Notes under the pieces: generated by a model | Told to the model about the DNA's origin: nothing | Database searches by the model: none | The model's input: only the letters and a program-made list of their open reading frames with translations | From: Amycolatopsis sp. NBC_01488 | Lineage (GTDB): Bacteria > Actinomycetota > Actinomycetes > Mycobacteriales > Pseudonocardiaceae | Reading direction: 5' to 3' | Length of the DNA: 64,000 nt | Assembly: GCF_036227105.1 (NCBI RefSeq) | Contig: NZ_CP109434.1 | Location: forward strand, 625,001-689,000 | In this document: positions 42,428 through 50,532 of the stretch, piece by piece | Position numbering within the stretch: the stretch's first letter is position 1 | Layout: each line of letters opens with the position of its first letter | Made by a program: the position numbers and the translations under genes

Positions 42428-43444
42428 ATGACGACCATGGATTCCCGGACCGCCGCGCGTCCCCTCGCCGACGTCCTCGCGTGGAGCAAGCGCCTGGTCG
42501 ACCCGGCGCTGCGCACCGCGGCCGAGCGGCTGCCCGACGCGATGCGGCGGATCGCCGGCTACCACTTCGGCTGGGAAAACGCCCATGGCGCACCGACTTC
42601 CGCGGACGGCGGCAAGGCGTTGCGGCCCGCGTTGGTGCTGCTGTGCACGGCAGCCGCCGGCGGCGAGCCCGCCGACGCCGTGCCCGCCGCCGTCGCGGTC
42701 GAACTCGTGCACAACTTCTCGCTGCTGCACGACGACGTCATGGACGGCGACACCACCCGGCGGCACCGGCCGACGGCGTGGACGGTCTTCGGCACCGGGC
42801 CCGCGGTGCTCGCCGGGGACGCGTTGCTGAGCGTGGCGTTCGAACAGCTGTCGCCCGAAGGCGCGAAGCTGCTGTCCCAGGGCGTGCTCGAACTGCTGGA
42901 AGGCCAGGCGGCCGACGTGGACTTCGAGCAGCGCGACGACGTCACGCCGGCGGAGTGCGTCCGGATGGCGGGTGGCAAGACGGCGGCCCTGATCGGCGCG
43001 TGCTGCGAGCTGGGCGCGCTGCTCGCCGGCCGGGCGGACGCGGTGCCGCGGTTCGGCGAGTTCGGCCGGTCGGTCGGGCTGGCGTTCCAGCACGTCGACG
43101 ACCTGCTCGGCATCTGGGGCGACCCCACCGAGACGGGCAAGCCGGTGTACTCGGACCTCCAGAACCGCAAGAAGTCGCTGCCGGTGGTCACGGCGCTGTC
43201 GTCCGGCACAGCGGCGGGCGCGGAGCTGGCGGCCCTGTACTCCGGCACCGACCCGCTCGACGACGCCGAGCTGGCCCGCGCGGCCGAGCTGGTCGACGAG
43301 GCCGGCGGCCGCCAGTGGAGCCAGGCCCAAGCGTCGGCGCTGGTGGCGAAGGGCCTCCGCGACCTGGCATCGGTGAACCCGGTCCCCCGCCCGGCCGCCG
43401 AACTGGCCTCCCTGGCCCGCCTGATCACCACCCGCACCCACTGA
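42428..43444 (+). CDS. Polyprenyl diphosphate synthase, probable encapsulin cargo
   Basis: 338 residues of the trans-isoprenyl diphosphate synthase family. First Asp-rich motif LLHDDVMDGD (DDxxD), preceding KALRPALVLL with its diphosphate-binding Lys/Arg, and second Asp motif HVDDLLGIWGD. These enzymes condense IPP with allylic diphosphates to C15-C20 or longer products. It begins 46 nt after the encapsulin, the standard partner of family 2B shells. The N-terminus (MTTMDSRTAARPLADVLAW) is only mildly extended, without the long disordered targeting region of some cargos. ATG 42437 is an alternative start. Confidence 0.88.
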   Translation: MTTMDSRTAARPLADVLAWSKRLVDPALRTAAERLPDAMRRIAGYHFGWENAHGAPTSADGGKALRPALVLLCTAAAGGEPADAVPAAVAVELVHNFSLLHDDVMDGDTTRRHRPTAWTVFGTGPAVLAGDALLSVAFEQLSPEGAKLLSQGVLELLEGQAADVDFEQRDDVTPAECVRMAGGKTAALIGACCELGALLAGRADAVPRFGEFGRSVGLAFQHVDDLLGIWGDPTETGKPVYSDLQNRKKSLPVVTALSSGTAAGAELAALYSGTDPLDDAELARAAELVDEAGGRQWSQAQASALVAKGLRDLASVNPVPRPAAELASLARLITTRTH

Positions 43445-43445
43445 A

Positions 43446-43551
43446 CCCGTAACTCGCGTGATCAGGAACGGAACTCGCGTGATTGAAGCCGTAACTCACG
43501 AGATCCGGCTTCAATCACGCGAGTTCCGGCTCCGATCACGCGAGTTACGGG
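43446..43551. repeat. Dispersed palindrome family R1, copy 2 (nested)
   Basis: Two nested perfect inverted repeats: outer 43446-43463/43534-43551 (18 bp, CCCGTAACTCGCGTGATC) and inner 43470-43490/43507-43527 (21 bp, sharing GTGATTGAAGCC and GGAACTCGCG with copy 1). It fills the whole 107-nt gap between the convergent polyprenyl synthase and CapA stops and can form a large cruciform or a two-way terminator. Confidence 0.85.
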
Positions 43552-44676
43552 TTACTTGCCGGGGCGGGCGAGGCCGTCTTTGTCCGCGTGCAGGCTGAGG
43601 ATGTTCTTGTCCGTGTCGGACAGGGCCTTCGTGACCTGGGCGGACGGCGGGGATGTCGACAAGTCGATCAGGCGGATCGGGGCGTCCAGCTTGATGTACG
43701 TCGGGATGTACTCCGCCTTGTCGACCTTCCAGCGGTCGCCGTCGCGGACGAAGCGGAAGCGGGCCGCCGCGCCCTCCTCCGTGTCGCCGCGCGGGTCGGA
43801 GTGGCGGGCGATGCTGTTGCCGAGCCCGTAGGCCACCCACTTTTCGCCGATCTTCTCGAACGGCTGGACGACGTGCGCGTGGTGGCCGACGATCAGGTCG
43901 ATGTCGTCCGACGCCAGGAGTTTCCTGGCCTGCGACTGCTGCTCGGCCGTCGGGTCGTGCTGGTACTCGACGCCCCAGTGCAGGCTCGCGATCACGACCT
44001 GCGCGCCCGCCTCGCGCGCGCGACGAGCCGCCGCCAGGACGTCGTCGACGTCGATCTGGTTGGCCAGCCACGGCTTTCCGGCCGGCACCTTGATGCCGTT
44101 GAACCCGAAGGCGTACGACACCTGCGCGACCTTGACGCCGTGGACGTCGAGGACCAGCGGTTTCGCCGCTTCCGCGGCCGAGCGCGCCGAACCGGTGTGC
44201 TTCAGGCCGACGTCGTCGAGCTTGTCCAGAGTCCGCTTCACGCCGTCGGCGCCCTGGTCGATCGTGTGGTTGGACGCGGTCGAGCAGGTGTCGTAGCCGG
44301 TGTCCTTGAGCGCGTCCGCGATCTCCGGCGGCGCGCTGAACGACGGGTAGCCGCTGTACGGGCCGCCTTCCGGGGCCAGCGGCGTCTCGAGGTGGCAGAT
44401 CGCGAGGTCGGCGCCGGAGATCAGCGGCTTGATCCCGGCCAGCAGCGGCCGGTAGTCGAGCTTGCCGCCGCCGTCGGCCTCGGCCTGCTCGGTCAGCGCC
44501 GGGTGGATCAGGACGTCGCCGGTCGCGACGACGCTGAACGAACCGTCCGGAGCCGCGGCCGAAGAAGTGGCCGTCTCCGGGAACGGCGTCGGCGCCGGAC
44601 CGGACTGCGGCGGGCTGCTGCACGCGGCCACCAGGACGGCGACCCCGGCGAGCGCGGCGACGCGAAGCTTCGTCAT
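43552..44676 (-). CDS. CapA-family lipoprotein (poly-gamma-glutamate synthesis-type metallophosphatase)
   Basis: 374 residues. Lipobox in VLVAAC, a short linker, then the CapA fold: VVATGDVLIHPAL, DLAICHLETPLAP, CSTASNHTIDQG, VVIASLHWGVEYQ, and LIVGHHAHVVQPFE, the last being the typical metal His pair. CapA proteins belong to the calcineurin-like superfamily and act in surface polymer transfer or hydrolysis. The start at ATG 44676 has AGGGGGA upstream. It is divergent from the CUT2 importer and has no capsule genes nearby. Confidence 0.88.
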   Translation of the reverse strand: MTKLRVAALAGVAVLVAACSSPPQSGPAPTPFPETATSSAAAPDGSFSVVATGDVLIHPALTEQAEADGGGKLDYRPLLAGIKPLISGADLAICHLETPLAPEGGPYSGYPSFSAPPEIADALKDTGYDTCSTASNHTIDQGADGVKRTLDKLDDVGLKHTGSARSAAEAAKPLVLDVHGVKVAQVSYAFGFNGIKVPAGKPWLANQIDVDDVLAAARRAREAGAQVVIASLHWGVEYQHDPTAEQQSQARKLLASDDIDLIVGHHAHVVQPFEKIGEKWVAYGLGNSIARHSDPRGDTEEGAAARFRFVRDGDRWKVDKAEYIPTYIKLDAPIRLIDLSTSPPSAQVTKALSDTDKNILSLHADKDGLARPGK

Positions 44677-44995
44677 CAGTCCCCCTGCTGCTGTGGTCCG
44701 GCCCATCCTGCCATCCGGACGAACCCGACACGTGCCGCCTCCCGATCACCGAAAACTTCCACCACAGTCGACAACACCGATCAGAACATTCGCACAGGAC
44801 AAAACTGGACAACGCGCAGGACAGCCCCGAAAAAATACGATAATTGCCCCGGGCGCGTGCCACGATGCAACTACGGACAGTAGGTATCGCTCCGCTAACT
44901 GCGGCTTGACGCTCCACGAACGGGTGTTTTGTAATACGAGTCACCCACCGGCGCGCCCACGCGCCACTCGAACCTCGGCCTCTTTGGGAGCAACG
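44677..44995. other. Divergent region between CapA and the CUT2 sugar operon
   Basis: 319 nt. AT-richer than its surroundings (AAAAAATACGATAATTG near 44832). It carries the operon promoter and a GntR-type operator (44906-44939). No believable gene. Confidence 0.45.
44906..44939 (+). promoter_or_regulatory. Promoter and FadR/GntR-type operator of the CUT2 operon
   Basis: TTGACG (44906-44911), 18-nt spacer, TGTAAT (44930-44935). Overlapping the -10 is TTGTAATACGA (44929-44939), a full match to the FadR-subfamily consensus TNGTNNNACNA. A FadR-type regulator is the fourth gene of this operon, so autoregulation is likely. Confidence 0.6.
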
Positions 44996-46021
44996 ATGTC
45001 CCCACACTCGCACAGGCTGCGCACCTGGAGCGTTGTTGGTTGTTGTTTGATTTCCGGCGTCCTGATGGCTTCCTGCTCCTCCGGAAAAGACACCGCCGCA
45101 CCCCAGCAGCAGGCGCCCGCCACCGGCAAGATCACCCTCTACTACCTGCAGAAACAGGGTGACCAGCAGTACTTCGTCGAGCAGGCGCAGGGGGCGCAGG
45201 AGAAGGCGAAGGAACTCGGCGTCGAGCTCAAGGTCGTCAACCTCGGCCAGGACGCCAACAAGGCGATCACCGAACTGGACGCCGCGGTCGCGCAGGGCGC
45301 GAACGGCGTCGCCATCGTCGTGCCCGACCAGGCCATCGGCCCGCAGGTGATCGACAAGGCCAAGAGCGCGGGCATCCCGCTGATCGCCTCCGACGACGTC
45401 ATCAAGGACGGCACCGGCGCGAAGGCCCCGTTCGTCGGCTTCAACGGCAGCCAGATGGGCGACTCGGTCGGCACCGAGGCCGGGAAGCTGTTCAAGGCCG
45501 CCGGCTGGACCGCCGCCGACACCAAGATCATCAGCGCCTACAAGCAGGACCTCACCGTCTGCACCGATCGCGTCAACGCCGCCAAGTCGGCGTTCGCCAA
45601 GTCGGCGGGCGCGGACGTCCAGGTGATCGACGTCGGCACCGACAACTCCCCCGTCGACGCGCAGAACCGCTCCGGCGCGGTGATCGGCTCCAACCCGGGC
45701 GTCAAGCACTGGGTCGTCTGGGGCTGCAACGACGAGAACGAGACCGGGGTCGTCACCGCACTCGCCAACTCCGGCGTGCAGGCGAACAACATCATCGGCG
45801 TCGGGCTCGGCGCCTACCTGGACTGCAAGGACTGGGCGGCCGGCAAGGACACCGGCAACAAGGCCGCGCTCTACATCTCCGGCGCCGAGGTCGGCCGCTC
45901 GGCGATCCAGGTGCTGGTGGACAAGGTGAAGAACGGCAAGGCGCTGCCCGCGGAGACGATCGCGAAGACCACGATCGTCACCAAGGACAACTACAAGCAG
46001 GCCGGCGTCAACTGCACCTGA
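44996..46021 (+). CDS. CUT2 sugar-binding lipoprotein, arabinose-type
   Basis: 341 residues. Lipobox in GVLMASC, then a type I binding fold: LYYLQKQGDQQYFVEQAQGAQEKAK, VAIVVPDQAIGPQVIDKAKSAGIPLIASDD, and GCNDENETGVVTALANSG with IIGVGLGAYLD. These segments resemble AraF-type L-arabinose binding proteins more than ribose or xylose ones; galacturonate or another pentose is possible. GGGAG lies 6 nt before the ATG. A strong palindrome follows the stop, which may lift its level above that of the membrane subunits. Confidence 0.88.
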   Translation: MSPHSHRLRTWSVVGCCLISGVLMASCSSGKDTAAPQQQAPATGKITLYYLQKQGDQQYFVEQAQGAQEKAKELGVELKVVNLGQDANKAITELDAAVAQGANGVAIVVPDQAIGPQVIDKAKSAGIPLIASDDVIKDGTGAKAPFVGFNGSQMGDSVGTEAGKLFKAAGWTAADTKIISAYKQDLTVCTDRVNAAKSAFAKSAGADVQVIDVGTDNSPVDAQNRSGAVIGSNPGVKHWVVWGCNDENETGVVTALANSGVQANNIIGVGLGAYLDCKDWAAGKDTGNKAALYISGAEVGRSAIQVLVDKVKNGKALPAETIAKTTIVTKDNYKQAGVNCT

Positions 46022-46029
46022 CCGATCCC

Positions 46030-46075
46030 GTCGTGAGTGAGAAACAGTGTTAGAACGCTGTTTCTCACTCACGAC
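46030..46075 (+). repeat. Dispersed palindrome family R2, copy 1
   Basis: Perfect 18-bp inverted repeat (arms 46030-46047 GTCGTGAGTGAGAAACAG and 46058-46075), 10-nt loop, between the binding protein and ATPase genes of one operon. The arms are identical to those at 63624-63669. Here it can act as an mRNA-stabilising or attenuating hairpin. Confidence 0.85.
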
Positions 46076-46094
46076 CGCCGTACGGAAGGCGACC

Positions 46095-47630
46095 ATGTCC
46101 TCCTCTTCACCCGCGCTCGCCGTCGAGGGCATCGGCAAGCGCTTCTCCGGCGTCACCGCCCTCGACGACGTCTCGCTGGAGATCCGCTCCGGCGAGGTCC
46201 TCGCGCTGATGGGCGAGAACGGCGCCGGGAAGTCGACGCTGCTGCGCGTCCTCTCCGGTGACCAGGGCCCCGACGAGGGGCGCCTGCTGCTCGACGGCAC
46301 CGAGGTCGCGTTCGACACCCCGCGCGCGGCGATGGCCGCCGGGGTCCGCGTGATCTACCAGGAACCCGAGATCATCCCGCACGTTTCGGTCGCGGAGAAC
46401 GTCTTCGTCGGCGAACTCCCGGCCAAGGCGCGCGTGTTCAACCGCCGCACGCTGCTGAAGGCGACGCAGGACGCGCTCGCCGAGTACGGCTTCGAAGGCG
46501 TGCTCAACCCGGCGACGCTCGGCGTCGCGCTGTCGGCCGCCCAGCGGCAGATCGTCGAGATCCTGCGCGTGCTCACCGCGGCCACGCCGCCGACGGTGAT
46601 CGCCTTCGACGAGCCGACGTCGTCGCTGTCCGAGCACGAGGTCGAGGCGCTGTTCCGGCTGATCGGGCGGCTGCGCGACAGCGGCGTCGCGGTCGTCTAC
46701 GTCTCGCACCGGATGAAGGAGATCTTCCAGCTCGCGGATCGCGTCGCGGTGCTGCGCGACGGCAAGCTCGTCGGCGTCCAGCAGGTCGCGGAGACCGACG
46801 AGCCCGGCCTGGTCCGGATGATGATCGGCCGCGACCTCTCCGCCCTGGAACGCCGCGTCACCCAGGACACCGGCAACGTCGTCCTGAAGCTGGACGACGT
46901 CACGACCGACGACGTCACCGGCATCTCGCTGCAGGTCCGCGCGGGCGAGGTCGTTTGCCTGGCCGGGCTGGTCGGCGCCGGCCGCTCCGAGCTGGCCCGC
47001 GCGATCGTCGGCGACCTGCCGATCCGGTCGGGCACCGTCGAACTCGACGGCAAGCGGCTGCGCGCGCACAACCCCGGCGACGCCGTCAAAGCGGGCATCG
47101 GTTTCGCACCCGAAGAGCGCAAGACGGACGCGTTGCTCATGCAGCGGTCCGTCCGCGACAACATCTCCATCTCGGTGCTCGACCGCCTTCGCCGCTTCCG
47201 CGTCGTGAAGCGCGCGAAGGAACGCGCGCTCGTCGAGGAGTACGTACGCGAGCTTCGCGTGCGGACGCCGTCGATGGAGCAGGAAGTCCGCAAGCTGTCG
47301 GGCGGCAACCAGCAGAAGGCCGTCCTGGCGCGCTGGCTCGCGCGGCGGCCGAAGCTGCTGATCCTCGACGAGCCGACGCGCGGCGTCGACGTCGGCGCGA
47401 AGGCCGAGATCTACCGGATCATCGACGGCCTCGCCGCGGAGGGCATCGCGCTGCTGGTCATCTCCTCCGACCTGCCCGAGGTGCTGACGCTGGCCGACCG
47501 CATCCTCGTCATGCGGGCCGGGCGCCTGGCCGGCGAGATCGGCCGCGAAGACGCAACCGAGGAAGCCGTGCTGACCCTCGCCATCCCCGAAACCGAACCA
47601 GCCGTGGAAGAAGCCCAGGAGATCGCATGA
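46095..47630 (+). CDS. CUT2 sugar ABC transporter ATPase (tandem nucleotide-binding domains)
   Basis: 511 residues with two ABC cassettes. The first has Walker A GENGAGKST, YQEPEIIPHVSVAENVFVGELP as the Q-loop region, and a DEPTSSLSEHE Walker B; the second has GLVGAGRSE as the degenerate Walker A usual for this family, the signature LSGGNQQKAVLARWL, and LILDEPTRGVDVGAK. Layout and the ENVFVGELP segment match AraG/RbsA-type proteins. ATG 46095 chosen to start at the first cassette. It overlaps the permease start by 4 nt. Confidence 0.92.
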   Translation: MSSSSPALAVEGIGKRFSGVTALDDVSLEIRSGEVLALMGENGAGKSTLLRVLSGDQGPDEGRLLLDGTEVAFDTPRAAMAAGVRVIYQEPEIIPHVSVAENVFVGELPAKARVFNRRTLLKATQDALAEYGFEGVLNPATLGVALSAAQRQIVEILRVLTAATPPTVIAFDEPTSSLSEHEVEALFRLIGRLRDSGVAVVYVSHRMKEIFQLADRVAVLRDGKLVGVQQVAETDEPGLVRMMIGRDLSALERRVTQDTGNVVLKLDDVTTDDVTGISLQVRAGEVVCLAGLVGAGRSELARAIVGDLPIRSGTVELDGKRLRAHNPGDAVKAGIGFAPEERKTDALLMQRSVRDNISISVLDRLRRFRVVKRAKERALVEEYVRELRVRTPSMEQEVRKLSGGNQQKAVLARWLARRPKLLILDEPTRGVDVGAKAEIYRIIDGLAAEGIALLVISSDLPEVLTLADRILVMRAGRLAGEIGREDATEEAVLTLAIPETEPAVEEAQEIA

Positions 47631-48661
47631 CCACCCCCACCCAGGAGAAAGCGATGTCCTCGGAACCCGCCGCGCCGCAGCAGCCGTCGGTGCTGCGCCG
47701 GGTGCTGACCGGCATCGGCGTGCAGAACTCCAGCCTGATCATCACGCTGATCGCGTTGATCGTCCTGCTGAGCATCCTGAACGACAACTTCCTGCGCACC
47801 AACAACCTGCTGCTGATCGGCAGCGCGATCACCATCATGGGGCTGCTCGCCCTGGTCCAGACGCTGGTGATCATCCTGGGCGCGCTGGACATCTCGGTCG
47901 GCTCGATGGCCGGACTCGCGTCGGTCATCTCCGCGATGGTGTTCACCTCGACCGGCAGCGCCGGGGTCGGCATCCTCGCCGCGATCGGCGTCGGCATCGT
48001 CTGCGGCCTGATCAACGGCATGATCATCATCTTCGGCCGGGTCAACCCCGTCGTCGCGACGCTGGCCATGCTGGCCACCTACAAGGGTGTCGCGCAGGTC
48101 ATCTCGGACGGCAAGTCGCAGGGCTACACCGGCGGCGACGACCTGTTCATCTTCCTGGCCAAGGGATCCGTGCTCGGGCTGCCGTCGCTGGTGTGGGTGT
48201 TCCTGATCGTCGCGGCGCTGCTGCACTTCCTGCTGAAGTACACCGACATCGGCCGCAACGTCTACGCCATCGGCGGCAACGACACCGCGGCGCGACTGGC
48301 CGGCATCAACATCAACCGGTACATCATCGGCGTCTACGCGCTGGCCGGCGTGGTCGCGGCGGTCGCGGGGATCCTGATCACCGCGCGCACCGGCTCCGGC
48401 CAGCCGGTGTCCGGGTCCGAGGGCCTGGAGCTGCAGGCCGTCACCGGCGCCGCGCTCGGCGGCACGATGCTCAAGGGCGGCCGCGGGTCGATCATCTCCA
48501 CCGTGCTCGCGGTGATCATCCTGGGCGTGCTCGACAACGGCATGTCCGGCCTGGGCATCAACCCGTTCTGGCAGAACGTCGCCCACGGCGCCCTGCTGGT
48601 GATCGCGGTCGTGCTGCAGCAGCTGCGCAGCGGAGAGCGCCGCGTCGGCTTGCCCGAGTAG
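47627..48661 (+). CDS. CUT2 sugar ABC transporter permease
   Basis: 344 residues, about ten membrane helices, BPD_transp_2 family: LGALDISVGSMAGLASV, GLINGMIIIFGRVNPVVATLAMLATYKG, and GGNDTAARLAGININR, the conserved cytosolic loop of RbsC/AraH permeases. The ATG at 47627 overlaps the ATPase stop (ATGA) and has AGGAG upstream; a second ATG at 47654 also has AGGAGAAAG. It completes the importer with the two preceding genes. Confidence 0.92.
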   Translation: MTTPTQEKAMSSEPAAPQQPSVLRRVLTGIGVQNSSLIITLIALIVLLSILNDNFLRTNNLLLIGSAITIMGLLALVQTLVIILGALDISVGSMAGLASVISAMVFTSTGSAGVGILAAIGVGIVCGLINGMIIIFGRVNPVVATLAMLATYKGVAQVISDGKSQGYTGGDDLFIFLAKGSVLGLPSLVWVFLIVAALLHFLLKYTDIGRNVYAIGGNDTAARLAGININRYIIGVYALAGVVAAVAGILITARTGSGQPVSGSEGLELQAVTGAALGGTMLKGGRGSIISTVLAVIILGVLDNGMSGLGINPFWQNVAHGALLVIAVVLQQLRSGERRVGLPE

Positions 48662-48676
48662 CGCGGGCGCCCGGCG

Positions 48677-49363
48677 ATGAGCGCATCCCGCTCCCTGCAC
48701 GCCCGCATCGTCGACGAACTGGGCAGGCTCATCGTCGAAGGAGTCCTCGGGGACGGGCAGCCGCTCGTCCCCGAGGAGCTCGGCCGGCGGTTTTCCGCGT
48801 CCCGCACCGTGGTCCGCGAAGCGCTGCGCGTGCTGGAGTCCAAGGGCATGGTCACCGCGCGGCCGCGGGTCGGGACGTGGACGCTGCCGCCGGAGGCGTG
48901 GGACGCGATCGACCCGGACGTCATCGCCTGGCGCGTCAACGGGCCCGACGGCCGCGAGCACCTGCGCGAGCTGCTGGAACTGCGGTTGACGATCGAGCCG
49001 CAGGCGGCCCGGATGGCCGCGCGGCACCGGCGTCCCGACGAGCTTTCGGCGATGGCCGCGGCCTACGAGCTGATGGCGGACGCGGTCGAGCGGTCCGACA
49101 CCGCGGCGTTCCGGCAGGCCGATTCCCAGTTCCACGCGGCGTTGATCCGCGCGTCCGGGAACGCGTTGATCGCGCAGCTGCAGGTGCCCGTGGTGGCCGC
49201 GCTGACCGCACACGGCGAGCCGATGGAACTGCCCGAGGGCAACACCTTGGTCGCGCACTCCCGCGTCCTCACGCTGGTGCTGGCGAAGAACGCCGACGGC
49301 GCGGAAACCGCTTCCCGCCGGCTGCTGGAAACCGTTGCGCCGTACCGCTCACCGGCACCTTGA
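48677..49363 (+). CDS. FadR-subfamily GntR transcriptional regulator
   Basis: 228 residues. An N-terminal winged helix (RIVDELGRLIVEGVLGDGQPL, SRTVVREALRVLESKGMV) joins an all-helical FCD domain (LLELRLTIEPQAARMAA, FHAALIRASGNALIAQL, HSRVLTLVLAKNADGA with metal-site His). FCD regulators often sense hexuronates, pentose acids or other carboxylates, which fits the GH105 that follows. It starts 15 nt after the permease stop. The operator at 44929-44939 is its probable site. Confidence 0.92.
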   Translation: MSASRSLHARIVDELGRLIVEGVLGDGQPLVPEELGRRFSASRTVVREALRVLESKGMVTARPRVGTWTLPPEAWDAIDPDVIAWRVNGPDGREHLRELLELRLTIEPQAARMAARHRRPDELSAMAAAYELMADAVERSDTAAFRQADSQFHAALIRASGNALIAQLQVPVVAALTAHGEPMELPEGNTLVAHSRVLTLVLAKNADGAETASRRLLETVAPYRSPAP

Positions 49364-49435
49364 CACGTCCACCGGGAACCCTGAACACTCGCTGCGACCC
49401 ACCCGCCGCCATGACGTGCTGAGGAGGACGCTTCC

Positions 49436-50521
49436 ATGCGTTTCCCGGGTATTCGTGGCTTCGGCGTGCTCGCGGCCGCGGTGGTGGCCGGCGGGCTGTT
49501 CTCGGCCCCGGCGGCCACCGCGGAAGCCGCTCCCGCCTGCCCGATCACCGGCCAGATGGTCGCCGCGGGCAACTACTGGGTGACCAACGGGACGAACCTC
49601 GCCGCCCCGGACTGGCAGAACGCGACGTTCCACGTCGGCAACCTCGCGCTGGTCCGGACCACCGGCCAGTCGAACCACAAGACGCTGCCGTGGGCGCAGG
49701 CCAACGACTACCAGCTGCCACTGGACCCGAAGCGGCCGTTCTTCCCCGACAACCAAGCCGCCGGCGAGGCGTACCTGGACCTGTACACCTACTTCCACCC
49801 GGAGATCTCGCTCGACGCGATCCGCACCCGGATCCGCGACGAGGTCGCTTCGGTGCAGGCGGGGCACCGCGACTACTGGAACTACGTCGACGCACTGAAC
49901 ATGGCGATGCCGTCGTTCGCGCGGATGAGCCTCATCGATCACGATCCGTCCTATCTGGACGCGATGGACCAGCTGTTCCGGTCGTCGGAACACAAGCTGT
50001 ACAACGAGTTCACCGGCCTGTGGTACCGCGACGCGCGGTTCACGGGCTCGGGCGTGTTCTGGTCGCGCGGCAACGGCTGGGCGCTGGCGGCGCTGACGAA
50101 GGTGCTGCAGGTCCTTCCGGCGGACGACCCGCGGCGGCCGGAGTACCTGCGGGTGTTCAAGAAGATGGCGTCGACGCTGGCCTTGACGCAGCGGCGTGAC
50201 GGCTTCTGGAACGCCGACCTGCTGAACCCGTGGGACCACGGCGGCCCGGAGACGAGCGGCACGGCGTTCTTCACCTTCGGCATCGGCTGGGGCGTCAGCG
50301 CGGGCATCCTCGACGCGAAGCGGTTCCGGCCGGTCGTCGACAAGGCGTGGGCGGCGCTCTCGACGAAGTCGTTGCAGGCCAACGGCTTGGTCGGCTACGT
50401 CCAGCCGGTGGGCGACCGCCCGGCGACGGCGACGGCCACGGACACCTCGGCGTTCGGCGTCGGCGCGTTCCTGATCGCCGGCCAGGAAGTCGCCAAGCTC
50501 CAAGGCTGCTCGGCCGAGTAG
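49436..50521 (+). CDS. Secreted GH105-like hydrolase (rhamnogalacturonyl type)
   Basis: 361 residues. Signal peptide (FGVLAAAVVAGGLFSAPAATAEA), then an (alpha/alpha)6 barrel with WNYVDALNMAMPSFARMS (Asp in YVDAL at the site of the general acid), FWSRGNGWALAAL, and DGFWNADLLNPWDHGGPETSGTAFFTFGIGWGV. This set matches YesR/YteR-type GH105. GAGGAGG precedes the ATG. As last gene of the CUT2 operon it ties sugar import to pectin side-chain breakdown outside the cell. Confidence 0.85.
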   Translation: MRFPGIRGFGVLAAAVVAGGLFSAPAATAEAAPACPITGQMVAAGNYWVTNGTNLAAPDWQNATFHVGNLALVRTTGQSNHKTLPWAQANDYQLPLDPKRPFFPDNQAAGEAYLDLYTYFHPEISLDAIRTRIRDEVASVQAGHRDYWNYVDALNMAMPSFARMSLIDHDPSYLDAMDQLFRSSEHKLYNEFTGLWYRDARFTGSGVFWSRGNGWALAALTKVLQVLPADDPRRPEYLRVFKKMASTLALTQRRDGFWNADLLNPWDHGGPETSGTAFFTFGIGWGVSAGILDAKRFRPVVDKAWAALSTKSLQANGLVGYVQPVGDRPATATATDTSAFGVGAFLIAGQEVAKLQGCSAE

Positions 50522-50532
50522 GCCCGCGGGGG

